From Chitinophaga pinensis (GTDB lineage Bacteria; Planctomycetota; Phycisphaerae; Phycisphaerales; SM1A02): a stretch of DNA of 16,347 bases. Of this stretch, positions 1 to 8,729 are shown in pieces. Every line of letters begins with the position of its first letter. The stretch's first letter is position 1. The stretch is from contig CALQCP020000026.1 of the NCBI GenBank assembly GCA_943329105.2, positions 1 through 16,347 on the forward strand, read 5' to 3'. The notes beneath the pieces were generated by a model. It was not told where the DNA came from, ran no database searches, and saw nothing but the letters and a program-made list of their open reading frames with translations. The position numbers and the translations under genes were made by a program.

Positions 1-469
1 CGTAATCACATGAAGCGCCCATCAATTCCAACTGACTCAGAATGGTTGCTTCGTATTCATCTTTCCACTCTTGCACCTTGGCAATGAATTGTTCGCGCGT
101 GAAATCAGAGCGGCGCTTGCCTTGTTGTAACAGTCTTCGCTCCACCACTGACTGCGTGGCAATGCCAGCATGGTCAGTGCCCGGCATCCACATGGTGTTC
201 ATGCCCTTCATGCGGTGGTAACGCGTCAAGACATCTTGCAGCGTGTTGTTGAGCGCATGTCCAAGGTGCAGCGCGGCGGTGACATTTGGCGGCGGAATGA
301 AGATCGAATACGGCGCGCCAGCATCAGTGGGCTCCGCATGGAAGCAACGAGCGTCGCGCCACCGCGACCACGCAAAGGTCTCCGCGTCCGCCGGGGTGTA
401 GGCTTTGGCGAGCTGGAGTTCAGAGCCGCCGGTTGGCGTGCTCGATTCGATGGGCTGTGCGCTTGACAT
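1..469 (-). CDS. valS: Valyl-tRNA synthetase, N-terminal part (cut by window edge)
   Basis: Class I aminoacyl-tRNA synthetase that charges tRNA-Val in the cytoplasm. Only the first 156 codons are in the window; the gene continues past the left edge. Translation of the minus strand gives an N-terminus MSSAQPIESS..., then the class I signature around residues 50-65 with PPPNVTAALHLGHA, in which HLGH is the ATP-binding HIGH motif. This is followed by RYHRMKGMNTMWMPGTDHAG and IATQ, which are diagnostic for ValRS rather than IleRS or LeuRS. The start is well fixed: an in-frame TAG lies four codons upstream and no other start codon lies between. No Shine-Dalgarno sequence sits at a normal distance. 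The start codon overlaps the start codon of the divergent TPR gene. The family is about 880-950 residues long, so most of the protein is outside the window. Confidence 0.95.
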   Translation of the reverse strand, partial: MSSAQPIESSTPTGGSELQLAKAYTPADAETFAWSRWRDARCFHAEPTDAGAPYSIFIPPPNVTAALHLGHALNNTLQDVLTRYHRMKGMNTMWMPGTDHAGIATQSVVERRLLQQGKRRSDFTREQFIAKVQEWKDEYEATILSQLELMGASCDY

Positions 470-1538
470 GGAACGACGATTCTACGAAAGCGGAACCCTT
501 CTCCGCGCCACGGCGCGCGTGCTGTTGCCGTGGTCGGCAGTGGCAATGACCATGGCGACCGCGTTCGCCCCGGTCGGCTGCGGCCCCACGGACGCCAAGC
601 CCGCCGCGGCAAGCAGCGTTGAGCCAAAGAAGTTGGACGCCGCAATTCGAGCCATCGATTCGTACCTGGCCGCCGACAAGCCAAGCGAAGCAGTGTTTGT
701 GGCAGAAAAATTAGCGAGCGAAGCACCCAGCCTGATGCGCGCTCAGGAAATCCTTGGCCGGGCGCTGGTAGCCCTGGCCATGCAGCCAGACCTGCCTTCC
801 CAAGACCGTGCCGACGTCATGGCGCGCGCAGCGGACGCCTATGACCGAGCGGCCGCCTTGGCACCCACCAACGCAGCCCTGCAACATGCGGCCGGCGTGG
901 TTTCAGACACCGCCCTGCGTCATCCACAGGCGGTGGCGCACTATGAAGCCGCGTTTGCCGCTGATCCATCCAGCGCGCAGTTTGCCCTGTACTTAGGAAT
1001 GGCACGCGCGCGTGATGGCCAAGCGGTGGAAGCGCGGCGGCTCCTGGAAGCTGCCGAACGCGCCATGCCCGAATCACCGGATCCGAAAGCGGCGCTCGCT
1101 GATTTGGAATTGCGAACCGGTGACCCCAACGCCGCACGGATCAAGATTGCGCAAGCCCGCGCGCTGGCACCAACATCGATCGAGCTCCGCATCGCCGACG
1201 CACGCATGCGACGTATGGCGGGCGCACCGCGCGAATCGCTGGAGTTGCTCTTGGCACTGGACGCCCCGCTGCGCCGCCAACCTGCATGCGCACAAGAAAT
1301 TGCTGCTGCCTATTTCGCCCTGGGGCAAGCGCGTGAGGCAGCTGGGACGCTTGATGAAAGTGCTTCGGCGGCCCCCAATGACTGGAAACGATCGCTTCGC
1401 GCTGCTACCGCATGGATGCAAGCCGGCGATCAAGTGAAAGCGATGATCTCTGCTGATGCTGCTGGTCTTGCCGGCGCCCCTGCCGAAGAAGTGCGCGCTG
1501 CACTCAGCGCAACCAACGACCGCCGTCCAAGCGAATGA
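468..1538 (+). CDS. TPR-repeat lipoprotein of unknown function
   Basis: Predicted 356-residue protein. The N-terminus has a charged region (MERRFYES...R), a hydrophobic stretch at about residues 18-36, and a Cys at residue 38 preceded by Val-Gly, so a lipoprotein signal peptide is likely although the -3 residue is Pro rather than the usual Leu. After a short Ala/Pro linker the rest is Ala-rich helical repeat. TPR-like signatures are visible, for example AYDRAAALAPTN (res 124-135), HYEAAFAADPSSA (158-170) and the repeat ending ARALAPTS (230-237). The protein is therefore probably a membrane-anchored scaffold facing the periplasm; its partner is unknown. ATG 468 was chosen over an upstream TTG (405) and ATG (450) because it leaves a well-shaped signal peptide and avoids deeper overlap with valS. 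No Shine-Dalgarno sequence is visible. The 3' end overlaps the convergent reductase gene by 35 bp. Confidence 0.8.
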   Translation: MERRFYESGTLLRATARVLLPWSAVAMTMATAFAPVGCGPTDAKPAAASSVEPKKLDAAIRAIDSYLAADKPSEAVFVAEKLASEAPSLMRAQEILGRALVALAMQPDLPSQDRADVMARAADAYDRAAALAPTNAALQHAAGVVSDTALRHPQAVAHYEAAFAADPSSAQFALYLGMARARDGQAVEARRLLEAAERAMPESPDPKAALADLELRTGDPNAARIKIAQARALAPTSIELRIADARMRRMAGAPRESLELLLALDAPLRRQPACAQEIAAAYFALGQAREAAGTLDESASAAPNDWKRSLRAATAWMQAGDQVKAMISADAAGLAGAPAEEVRAALSATNDRRPSE

Positions 1539-2253
1539 CCGTTCCTGTGACGTAGGGCATGTCTTCAATCATTGAACGCACCAGGCGCGCCGCATCATCG
1601 GGAGTGCCTGCTCGTACCAGCGGAATGCGTGACTCATACGCGGCGCGTTCTTCGGCTGGCGCATCGTCTGGCCACGCCACCACACCGGGGGCGATGCCGT
1701 TGATGCGCACCGTGGGCGCTAACTCCAGCGCCAACGCTTCCACCATGGAATGCAACGCCGACTTGGACATGAGGTACGGCGCAAAGGCTCGGCGCGGTCG
1801 ACCCATGGCGTGAATATCGCCAAACGCCAGCACTGCGCCGCCGCCATTGAGCGAAGAGCGTGCCAAGGCCGGAGCAAGCGCCTGCACCAACAACAAAGGC
1901 GCCAAGGCATTGATGCGCATTTCGCGTTCCGCGGTTGCGGCATCGATGGATCCGAACGGGGTGCGCGTGTAACTGGCGGCACTCAAGACCAAGGCATCAG
2001 CGGCATGGCTGGCATGCGTCCGACCGAATTGCTCCACGGCCGCAAGGTCGGAAAGATCCAATGCTTCAGTCCGAACATCAATCGTCCGCCCGGACTCCCC
2101 CGCCGCCGCGCGGGCATCATCCGCGGTCTGCAGCGTTTCAGCGCCGCGCGTGTGATGGGTAAGTAGCAGATCCCACCCGTGACGCGCAAGTTCAAGGGCA
2201 ACTGCGCGCCCAACGCGGCGCGCTGCACCGGTGACAATGGCAAGGCGAGGCAT
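1504..2253 (-). CDS. Short-chain dehydrogenase, pteridine reductase/FolM type
   Basis: Predicted 249-residue classical short-chain dehydrogenase, the family's usual length. The Rossmann cofactor motif TGAARRVG lies at residues 8-15; the Arg pair suggests NADPH preference. The catalytic YLMSK (Tyr160, Lys164) and RINGIAPG (183-190) are present. The usual active-site Ser is replaced by Asp in FGDIHAMGRP (Asp146). An Asp there is typical of pteridine reductases (PTR1 and E. coli FolM), so reduction of dihydropterin, dihydrofolate or a related pterin is the best guess. The family NNA motif is altered to LSAAS (90-94), and Asp-to-Tyr spacing is one residue longer than in PTR1, so the substrate is uncertain. 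The start has no Shine-Dalgarno sequence. The gene is divergent from the AsmA-like operon and convergent with the TPR lipoprotein gene. Confidence 0.85.
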   Translation of the reverse strand: MPRLAIVTGAARRVGRAVALELARHGWDLLLTHHTRGAETLQTADDARAAAGESGRTIDVRTEALDLSDLAAVEQFGRTHASHAADALVLSAASYTRTPFGSIDAATAEREMRINALAPLLLVQALAPALARSSLNGGGAVLAFGDIHAMGRPRRAFAPYLMSKSALHSMVEALALELAPTVRINGIAPGVVAWPDDAPAEERAAYESRIPLVRAGTPDDAARLVRSMIEDMPYVTGTVIRLDGGRWLR

Positions 2254-2266
2254 CCCGTGATTGTAC

Positions 2267-2287
2267 GAACGACGGCACCGGTCGTTC
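2267..2287. promoter_or_regulatory. Inverted repeat in divergent intergenic region
   Basis: A perfect 7-bp inverted repeat, GAACGAC and GTCGTTC, separated by 7 bases, lies 13 bp upstream of the reductase start and 21 bp upstream of the chosen GTG start of the AsmA-like gene. The position suits an operator or divergent promoter element shared by the two genes. If the AsmA-like protein started at TTG 2261 the repeat would be coding. No convincing -35/-10 pair was found. A chance occurrence is quite possible. Confidence 0.25.
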
Positions 2288-2308
2288 CCGGCGTACCATC
2301 CGCGCCCC

Positions 2309-5300
2309 GTGAGCCACGACCCTGCTCATCCCGAAGACGAACGTCCCAGTGACGAGCCGCACATGCCCGACATGCACCTCGACCGCATCGAGGCCATGGC
2401 GCGCCGTGCGCCCGGGGAGTTTGCACGTCGCGCCGATGAGGCGATCGCGCGCCACGCGCCGCAATTGGCGCCTTCAAGCATTCGGCGCCGATTTCGCAAA
2501 CGAACCGTGGCACTCTTCACGCTGCTTGGCGTGATGGCCATCATGGCCTCTGCGTGGATGGTGCTGCGCGAATCCACCATTCTGCGCGAAGCGATGGAAT
2601 CGCAGCTCTCCGAACGATTCGGCGGCAACCTCCGCATCAAGAGCGTGCGCTGGGACGGTTGGAACCGCATCATCGCCAGTGACCTTGACTTGCGTGCGCG
2701 TGGTTGGGAAGGCGAGGCCGCCACCGTATGCACCATGCGCCGCGCGGATGTGGTCTTCTCGCCGTGGAGCCTGCTGCTCGGGCGCATTGAACTCATCGAT
2801 ATGGAAATCGATGGGCTCACCGTGCGCGTCATTGAACGCGTCGAAAGTCCCGGCGATTTCAACTTCTTAGCATTGCGGCCCACTGCTTCGCCAGGAGGCA
2901 AGTCCGTCCAACAACCACAGAGCGCCCTGCTCAGCGACCTGCGCTTGGAAATTGGCTCGACCAAGGACGGCACCGTCTCCATTCGCACGACGCAACAGTT
3001 TGCCGCAGACTTTCAACATCGAGCGGGTGATTCCAGCGTCTACGAATTCCGCCTTGAGCAGAAACAACAAGATGACAAGCCGATTTCCGACAATGCCATT
3101 CGTCTGAATGGCACATGGAACGAAAGTACATTTTCATACGCCGCTGACCTCAGCGGTCTGAATATCGACGAAGCACTGCTGCGCGCGCTGCCCGCGCAAG
3201 CACAGCGCTGGGCCGCACGCGCTGAACTGACCGGTCGCATTGAACGAGCGCACATTGAAGGTAGTACTGCTGAGCCGGTTCACTCAGCCAACATCGTTCT
3301 CAAGGACGTCACGTTGCGGGAACGCGACAGCGTTCGACAGATTGAATGGGGTCGCCTTGTTGATGGAACGGTCGTTCCCATCCGCGGTGATGTCACGGTG
3401 CTGATGGGCGCGGCAGAGATCACCGTGAGTGGCAATGACTTGAAGGTGGAAGCAACACGAGTCAATATTGCACCGGGAATGCCCGGCGCCGACGCGTTCA
3501 CAGTGCCACTGGAAATCTCCGCACATTGCGACCTTGCATCGTTTGGCGGTATCCAGGGCGCCCTTGATCCGGACGACATGTGGCTACAACGCTCGGTGGC
3601 GCTTGCTTCTTGGGAGATTTCCGTGCGGATTCCCAAAGTGGACGCCCGCCCCACCGCCGATGGCACGCCCCGACGCATTGAATTGCCGATTGAGGCTGCA
3701 CGCGCGCTGGCGTTGGTTGGTGCGCGCAACTGGGCGGCGGATATTTCTGTCAGCGCGCAACGCCCGAAGGGATCCATCGCGCCAGACGGCTCAGCGATTG
3801 CCGCACCAATTGAACTGCGTGGAACGCTCACGCTCCTTGATGGCACCATTGAGAGCCCCGCATTCCCTTATCGCATGTCGGACGTCAGAGGGACCGTTGA
3901 AGTGTCCAACGACCGCCTGGTGATGCGCGGAATTCAAGGGCGCGGCAGCGATCTGACCAAGTTCACTATCGATGGGGAAATCGAACTGGTTGGTGCGGAT
4001 CCCGCATACAGCCTGCATCTCTTCGGTACAGATGTTTCGCTCGACCGCAAACTGGTCACCGCGATTCGCGGGGCGCCCGCGCGCATATTTGCCGCGCTGC
4101 TTGCTGACGATGCATGGAAATCATTGAATGCAGCAGGCATCTTGGATGATTCCACCCGCCCCGGCGGGATCGTTGGTGTTGATCTCACCGTCAAGCATCC
4201 GCGCGACGGCGGCGAGCGCGTTGAAGTCACCGGGCCCATCAAACTGCAGGACGTGCGCGTGGTCCTTGACGCCTTCCCGTATCCAATGCGTGCCAAGGGC
4301 GAGTTGCTGATCCTGGACGAACGCGTGGACTTCCTTCACGGTGGCATTCAAATCACCACGCCCACGGGTGGCCAAGGGCTGGTGAGCGGTCACCTTGAAG
4401 TGCCGCGTCATAATGACACGCGCCTGGTTCGTAGTTTCTTGGACTTCAAAGTGGACGGCGAGAAAGTCACCCGCGCACTGCTTGCGGCCATTCCAATCAG
4501 TTTCGAAGATCGCACCAATCGCCCCGTGGGTTGGCCGGGCGTGAAGTTCTCGCCGATTTCAGAGATCCTGCTGGAACTTGGATTGGAAGGAAGTATTTCC
4601 GCTACCGGCACCGTACTCACCCGCGCTGACGAATCCGACGCCGTGACGACCAACGTGCAAGTGATCGGCGGCGCCATTCGTCCGACCGCTGAACTTGCGG
4701 GCGTGCTCCGCGAGAATGGATTGAGTTGGCCCGGCCGCATGACGCTCGACGACGTGCACGGCCTGATTGTTGCCAATGCGGGACAGGTCACCGTTCACAA
4801 CGCCAAGGCACGCCACGGCGCTGGAACGGTTGCTGCGGAAGGCGGATTCGATCTGGAAAGCAAGGGTGGAACGCTGGAAATCACCCTGACTGATTTCCCG
4901 ATTGAACGTGATCTGGTGCGCCTGACTGATGGACCAGAAGTGGCGCGCATCGAAGAGGGCTGGGACGCACTCACCCCCGTGGGGAGCTTTGACGGCGAGG
5001 TCACCTGGAACCGCGATGAACTTGGCCAAGATACGTACGCGCATGTGCGGTTGGAATCGCTGACGGTGGCGCAATCAGTGAAACTCGACCCAGTGTGCGG
5101 CGACATGTACTTCCGTAACGGCGCATTGCGCTTAGACGGCGTGGACCTGCGCGGAGCAGACACCGATGATTCGCCGCTACACATTGAAGCTGACGGCGTG
5201 ATCTCTGGACCATCACCTAACTTTCATGCCAGTATTGCAGCACTTTCTCTCACCAGTCCCCTCGTCAACCGCGCACTTGAAGCGATCGGTGCCACTGCCG

Positions 5301-6628
5301 CGCAGGATGTCATGCGCGACTGGCGTCTGCAAGGCGCCATTGATGCGCAGCTCACGCTCCCTGGTCGCAACGGAACCGATCAGTGGTCGGTGGCCTTGGA
5401 GCCATCATGGATCTCCGGTGAACGCGATGAACTGCCGTTCCATCTCTTGCGCCGCAGTGGATCGCTGATGATCGGTCCTTCGGGTGTAGTAGTGGATGAA
5501 CTTGAAGTATCTATTGATCAGGGCACTGCCACCATCACGGGCGCGTTGGCGTCCACGGAATCAAGCCTATTTCTTGGTGAGTTACGAACCCGCGCCCTCG
5601 TGGCAGGAAACTCTGCCGACTTGCAAGCACTGATGCCGCCCGCTGCCCGCCGTGCGCTCAAACAAATTGAGTTTGACACGCAGGCGCCCATCTGGACCGA
5701 CGCGATGCGGATCTTGATTGACACCCCGCGCACTGGAAGTCCGCTGGTGTCCATTCTTGGTGACCTCAATATTTCTGACGCACGTTTCCAAGCTGGCATT
5801 GCCTTCGACCGCATTGATGGCGCGCTGAACTTTGACCTGACCACCAATGGTGGCCAACCCGCTGGCACCATTGGCTTGCAGTTTGATCAAGTGCATGCGA
5901 TGGGCCGGCGCGCCACCACGATCGCTGCTGAATTGCTCTTTCATTCAGACAACTCGCTGGTGGAGTTGTCCGACCTCAGCGCATCCATGTACGGCGGACG
6001 GATTGCTGCGTACGGTTCGCTGGTTCCAACGGAACAGTGGGACATGCATGTCAGTTGCAGCAATATTGGGTTCGGACGCTACATCGCAGCGGGCATGCGA
6101 AGTGCTGCTGCTGGTATCACCGAAGATGTCGCAGGGTCACAGCAACAGTCCACCGACGACGGTCTGCTCCGCGGCCGGATCGACGTTGCAGGAACGCTTG
6201 GTGAGGAGCGTTCGCGCCGCGGCTCCGGCAAGATCGCCGTGGTTGATGGCCGAATGATGGAATTCCCACTGGGGTTGAGCATCCTGCAAGTGACCCAGTT
6301 GATGCTGCCACTGAACGCGTCCATGGAGCAAGCAGACATGGACTTTGAAATCGAAGATTCTCTGCTGCGACTACGCAGAATTGACCTTGCCTCTGGCACA
6401 CTCCGACTTGAGGGCACTGGCGAAGTTCGGACGGATACCGGCGCTTTGGCGCTGCGGTTTCGTAATCGCGGCAAGCTGCCACTCCTGAGCGACCTGTACG
6501 GCGTGGTCACCGACCAGTTCTTTGTGATCGATGTGGGCGGTACGATTCAGGATCCTCAACCACGGGTGACACCGATTCCGGTGCTTGCCCCTGCCCCAAC
6601 TGCAGAATCGATAACCGAAACACGATGA
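2309..6628 (+). CDS. Giant AsmA-like envelope protein with one N-terminal membrane anchor
   Basis: Predicted 1439-residue protein. The N-terminus is a hydrophilic cytoplasmic tail of about 60 residues ending in an Arg/Lys cluster (RRRFRKR). One transmembrane segment follows at about residues 66-86 (TVALFTLLGVMAIMASAWMV). Everything after it, more than 1300 residues, would be periplasmic. It shows the alternating hydrophobic pattern of stacked beta strands, with repeated units of the form 'GxITVSGxDLKVE' and 'LDGTIESPAFPYRMSDVRG'. The C-terminal 200 residues (SILQVTQLMLPLN, LRLEGTGEV, QFFVIDVGGTIQDPQP) resemble the AsmA/DUF3971 C-terminal region. AsmA-family proteins (AsmA, YhdP, TamB) form long grooves that help move phospholipid or proteins to the outer membrane; the role here is inferred. 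The GTG start is uncertain: ATG 2363 and TTG 2261 are in frame and none has a Shine-Dalgarno sequence. The stop overlaps the next start as ATGA. Confidence 0.82.
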   Translation: MSHDPAHPEDERPSDEPHMPDMHLDRIEAMARRAPGEFARRADEAIARHAPQLAPSSIRRRFRKRTVALFTLLGVMAIMASAWMVLRESTILREAMESQLSERFGGNLRIKSVRWDGWNRIIASDLDLRARGWEGEAATVCTMRRADVVFSPWSLLLGRIELIDMEIDGLTVRVIERVESPGDFNFLALRPTASPGGKSVQQPQSALLSDLRLEIGSTKDGTVSIRTTQQFAADFQHRAGDSSVYEFRLEQKQQDDKPISDNAIRLNGTWNESTFSYAADLSGLNIDEALLRALPAQAQRWAARAELTGRIERAHIEGSTAEPVHSANIVLKDVTLRERDSVRQIEWGRLVDGTVVPIRGDVTVLMGAAEITVSGNDLKVEATRVNIAPGMPGADAFTVPLEISAHCDLASFGGIQGALDPDDMWLQRSVALASWEISVRIPKVDARPTADGTPRRIELPIEAARALALVGARNWAADISVSAQRPKGSIAPDGSAIAAPIELRGTLTLLDGTIESPAFPYRMSDVRGTVEVSNDRLVMRGIQGRGSDLTKFTIDGEIELVGADPAYSLHLFGTDVSLDRKLVTAIRGAPARIFAALLADDAWKSLNAAGILDDSTRPGGIVGVDLTVKHPRDGGERVEVTGPIKLQDVRVVLDAFPYPMRAKGELLILDERVDFLHGGIQITTPTGGQGLVSGHLEVPRHNDTRLVRSFLDFKVDGEKVTRALLAAIPISFEDRTNRPVGWPGVKFSPISEILLELGLEGSISATGTVLTRADESDAVTTNVQVIGGAIRPTAELAGVLRENGLSWPGRMTLDDVHGLIVANAGQVTVHNAKARHGAGTVAAEGGFDLESKGGTLEITLTDFPIERDLVRLTDGPEVARIEEGWDALTPVGSFDGEVTWNRDELGQDTYAHVRLESLTVAQSVKLDPVCGDMYFRNGALRLDGVDLRGADTDDSPLHIEADGVISGPSPNFHASIAALSLTSPLVNRALEAIGATAAQDVMRDWRLQGAIDAQLTLPGRNGTDQWSVALEPSWISGERDELPFHLLRRSGSLMIGPSGVVVDELEVSIDQGTATITGALASTESSLFLGELRTRALVAGNSADLQALMPPAARRALKQIEFDTQAPIWTDAMRILIDTPRTGSPLVSILGDLNISDARFQAGIAFDRIDGALNFDLTTNGGQPAGTIGLQFDQVHAMGRRATTIAAELLFHSDNSLVELSDLSASMYGGRIAAYGSLVPTEQWDMHVSCSNIGFGRYIAAGMRSAAAGITEDVAGSQQQSTDDGLLRGRIDVAGTLGEERSRRGSGKIAVVDGRMMEFPLGLSILQVTQLMLPLNASMEQADMDFEIEDSLLRLRRIDLASGTLRLEGTGEVRTDTGALALRFRNRGKLPLLSDLYGVVTDQFFVIDVGGTIQDPQPRVTPIPVLAPAPTAESITETR

Positions 6629-7746
6629 CACGCAATTCACCGCAGCACTCCCGCCCGGAGCCTTCCGACGAAACCGAACAGAACGGCTTTGGACCAGAGT
6701 TGGTTGCGATGATCGACCAGTTGGTTGAATCCGCCGCCAAGGCAGCGCCGGGAGCGCATGCGTCACCGCGGCGCACCGCGCTGGTAGAAGACTTAGTCCG
6801 CACTTCGCTCCGAATTCTGGAAGACGGCTCTGATCTTGGCCAGGTGAAAGTCATGGAACGCGCCTTGCGTGAAATGCGCACGGCGTACCGGGTGTTTAAC
6901 CGCTGGAAGCACGTGCGCAAGATCTCCATCTTTGGAAGTGCGCGGACTCCTGAAACCCACCCGGATTACACCGCCGCGCGCGAATTTGGAAGATTGATGG
7001 CCGCCGAGGGATGGATGGCCATCACTGGCGCTGGCATGGGAATCATGAAGGCTGGGCACGAAGGACCAAGCCGCGAATCAAGCTTTGGTCTTTCTATTCG
7101 CCTGCCATTTGAAACCAACGCCAACGACATCATCAAGGGCGACGCCAAACTCATCAATTTCAAATACTTCTTTACGCGCAAACTCATGTTCCTGAGTCAC
7201 TCCGACGCCGTGGCCTGCTTCCCCGGCGGATTTGGAACGATGGATGAGATCTTTGAAACACTCACCCTGATCCAGACGGGTAAGAGTCACCCCATGCCGG
7301 TGGTCTTGGTGGAGGGCGCTGGTCCGGACGGCAAACCTGGCAACTACTGGCAGCGCTGGCAGTCAGGCGTAGTAGACAATTTGGTGGAAGCGGGTTGGAT
7401 CTCTCAAGAAGACACTTCGCTCTATGAGATTGCCTCAAGCCCTGCTGACGCGGTGAGTCGCATCATTCGCTTCTACCATCGCTATCACAGTTCTCGCTAC
7501 ATCGGCGACACGTTTGTGGTGCGCGTGAAGCGCCCACTCTCCAAGCGCCAAGTGGAGCAAATGAATGACGAATTCAGCCATTTGGTGAAGAGCGGAACTG
7601 TTGATCAGCACATGGGACCACTTGAGGGTGAGGATGACCACGTGCATCTCCCACGCGTCGCGTTCCATCACACCAAGCGTGGCTTTGGACATGTGCGCCG
7701 CTTTATCGATCGCATGAATGTCATGCCGGACGAGACTGACGCATGA
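6625..7746 (+). CDS. LOG-family nucleotide 5'-monophosphate phosphoribohydrolase-like protein
   Basis: Predicted 373-residue cytoplasmic protein of the LOG/TIGR00730 family, formerly misnamed lysine decarboxylase. These enzymes cleave the N-glycosidic bond of nucleoside 5'-monophosphates, releasing base and ribose 5-phosphate. Visible motifs are FGSAR at 103-107, GAGMGIMKA at 135-143, TRKLMF with Arg185-Lys186, and the signature PGGFGTMDE at 200-208 with Glu208. It is longer than plant-type LOG proteins (about 200 residues). About 95 residues precede the Rossmann core and about 85 follow it. The C-terminal part (YHSSRYIGDTFVVRV, then PLSKRQVEQMNDEF) looks like that of the longer bacterial LOG subgroup. 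Translation is coupled to the AsmA-like gene upstream and the lipoprotein gene downstream by ATGA overlaps. The natural nucleotide cannot be read from the sequence. Confidence 0.88.
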   Translation: MTRNSPQHSRPEPSDETEQNGFGPELVAMIDQLVESAAKAAPGAHASPRRTALVEDLVRTSLRILEDGSDLGQVKVMERALREMRTAYRVFNRWKHVRKISIFGSARTPETHPDYTAAREFGRLMAAEGWMAITGAGMGIMKAGHEGPSRESSFGLSIRLPFETNANDIIKGDAKLINFKYFFTRKLMFLSHSDAVACFPGGFGTMDEIFETLTLIQTGKSHPMPVVLVEGAGPDGKPGNYWQRWQSGVVDNLVEAGWISQEDTSLYEIASSPADAVSRIIRFYHRYHSSRYIGDTFVVRVKRPLSKRQVEQMNDEFSHLVKSGTVDQHMGPLEGEDDHVHLPRVAFHHTKRGFGHVRRFIDRMNVMPDETDA

Positions 7747-8729
7747 GATCCGTGCGACGCGTGCGATGCGCATCACGCGCCGTCGCCGCAGCATTGACTG
7801 CCGTGCTACCGTTGTGCGGATGCACAGGTAACGGCGTATCCGCGACAAGCACTCCAGACGACCGTGGCTCGTTTGAGGCAACGCCGTTGCCAGAACAACT
7901 GGGCACCGGGCGCACCGTGGTTCAATCGCGAACCCGCATTGCACCTGGGCAAGTGGGCCTGGAAGTGCTGACCTGGCAGATCAGCGTTGACACCGAACAA
8001 TTCAACCAAGCGATCGTCACCGACGGGGCGCCTGCTGTTGCAACGGCGGACGAGATGTCATTGAATTCCAACGGACTGATCCTCCGCGCGGTGAATGCCA
8101 ACAAATTGGATTCGCTCCGCGATGCACTCGGCGGAAGCGCTCTGGAAATGCGCACGTGGCTTGGCACATCCACGGTGTGGCGGCCGCTCGTGAATGTTCC
8201 GATCGGCAGCGCCATGGTGGAAGTTGATGGCATTGCCCGCGAACGCTCAAGTACGCAGGCGCAACTCATGGCACGCACATGGCCAATGCTGATGGAGGAC
8301 GGCGCATGCATTGCGGTTGAGATGGTGCCGCAACTGGCAACCGGTGCCGCGCAAGCAAGCGTCCTGCACAATGCGAATCAGTTGGCAGGCGACGTGGTGC
8401 AGAGTTGCCATATGTCCTTAGAACTGCAGCGAGGCACTGCTTGGCTACTCACATGCGACGCCAGCGGATTTGTAGAGACCGACGCCGAAGCCCCGGCCCG
8501 TGCTCGCGAGGCCACCACGCTGATCGGTCCGCCCTCGCCTCATGCGGCGCCTGCGTCCGGAAAGATCGGCGCCCGCGTGGTGAACTTAGGTGCCGCCACC
8601 CTTCTTGCGGCGCCAGAGCGTCCCGGCGCACACGCGCGACGTACGGTCTTAGTGATGATTCCACACCTTCCGGACAGCGCATTTCCAGTAGAAGATGCAC
8701 CGAAGCCGATGGAACCTAGCAAGCAATGA
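7743..8729 (+). CDS. Lipoprotein of unknown function
   Basis: Predicted 328-residue protein with no family recognised. It begins with an Arg-rich n-region (MRSVRRVRCASR), a short hydrophobic segment AVAAALTAVLPL, and the lipobox-like LCGC, with Cys27 the probable lipidated residue; Cys at -2 is unusual. The mature part starts with a low-complexity Ser/Thr/Asp stretch and then a mixed alpha/beta domain with segments such as GQVGLEVLTWQISVDTEQFN and SNGLILRAVNANKLD. The last 80 residues are rich in Ala and Pro. Both ends overlap neighbours as ATGA, so it is made together with the LOG enzyme and PssA. By position it could act in the envelope beside the AsmA-like protein, but this is inference from gene order only. 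Confidence 0.78.
   Translation: MRSVRRVRCASRAVAAALTAVLPLCGCTGNGVSATSTPDDRGSFEATPLPEQLGTGRTVVQSRTRIAPGQVGLEVLTWQISVDTEQFNQAIVTDGAPAVATADEMSLNSNGLILRAVNANKLDSLRDALGGSALEMRTWLGTSTVWRPLVNVPIGSAMVEVDGIARERSSTQAQLMARTWPMLMEDGACIAVEMVPQLATGAAQASVLHNANQLAGDVVQSCHMSLELQRGTAWLLTCDASGFVETDAEAPARAREATTLIGPPSPHAAPASGKIGARVVNLGAATLLAAPERPGAHARRTVLVMIPHLPDSAFPVEDAPKPMEPSKQ

Noticed and set aside
405..467. Upstream TTG/ATG starts for the TPR lipoprotein
   Set aside because: They add residues before a good signal peptide and deepen the overlap with valS; ATG 468 fits better.
226..726. 166-codon minus-strand ORF at the valS/TPR junction
   Set aside because: It is in a different frame from valS, which has clear synthetase motifs over the same DNA; composition is Arg/Pro-rich.
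3280..3849. 189-codon minus-strand ORF inside the AsmA-like gene
   Set aside because: Ser/Arg-rich shadow of a long, uninterrupted plus-strand coding frame.
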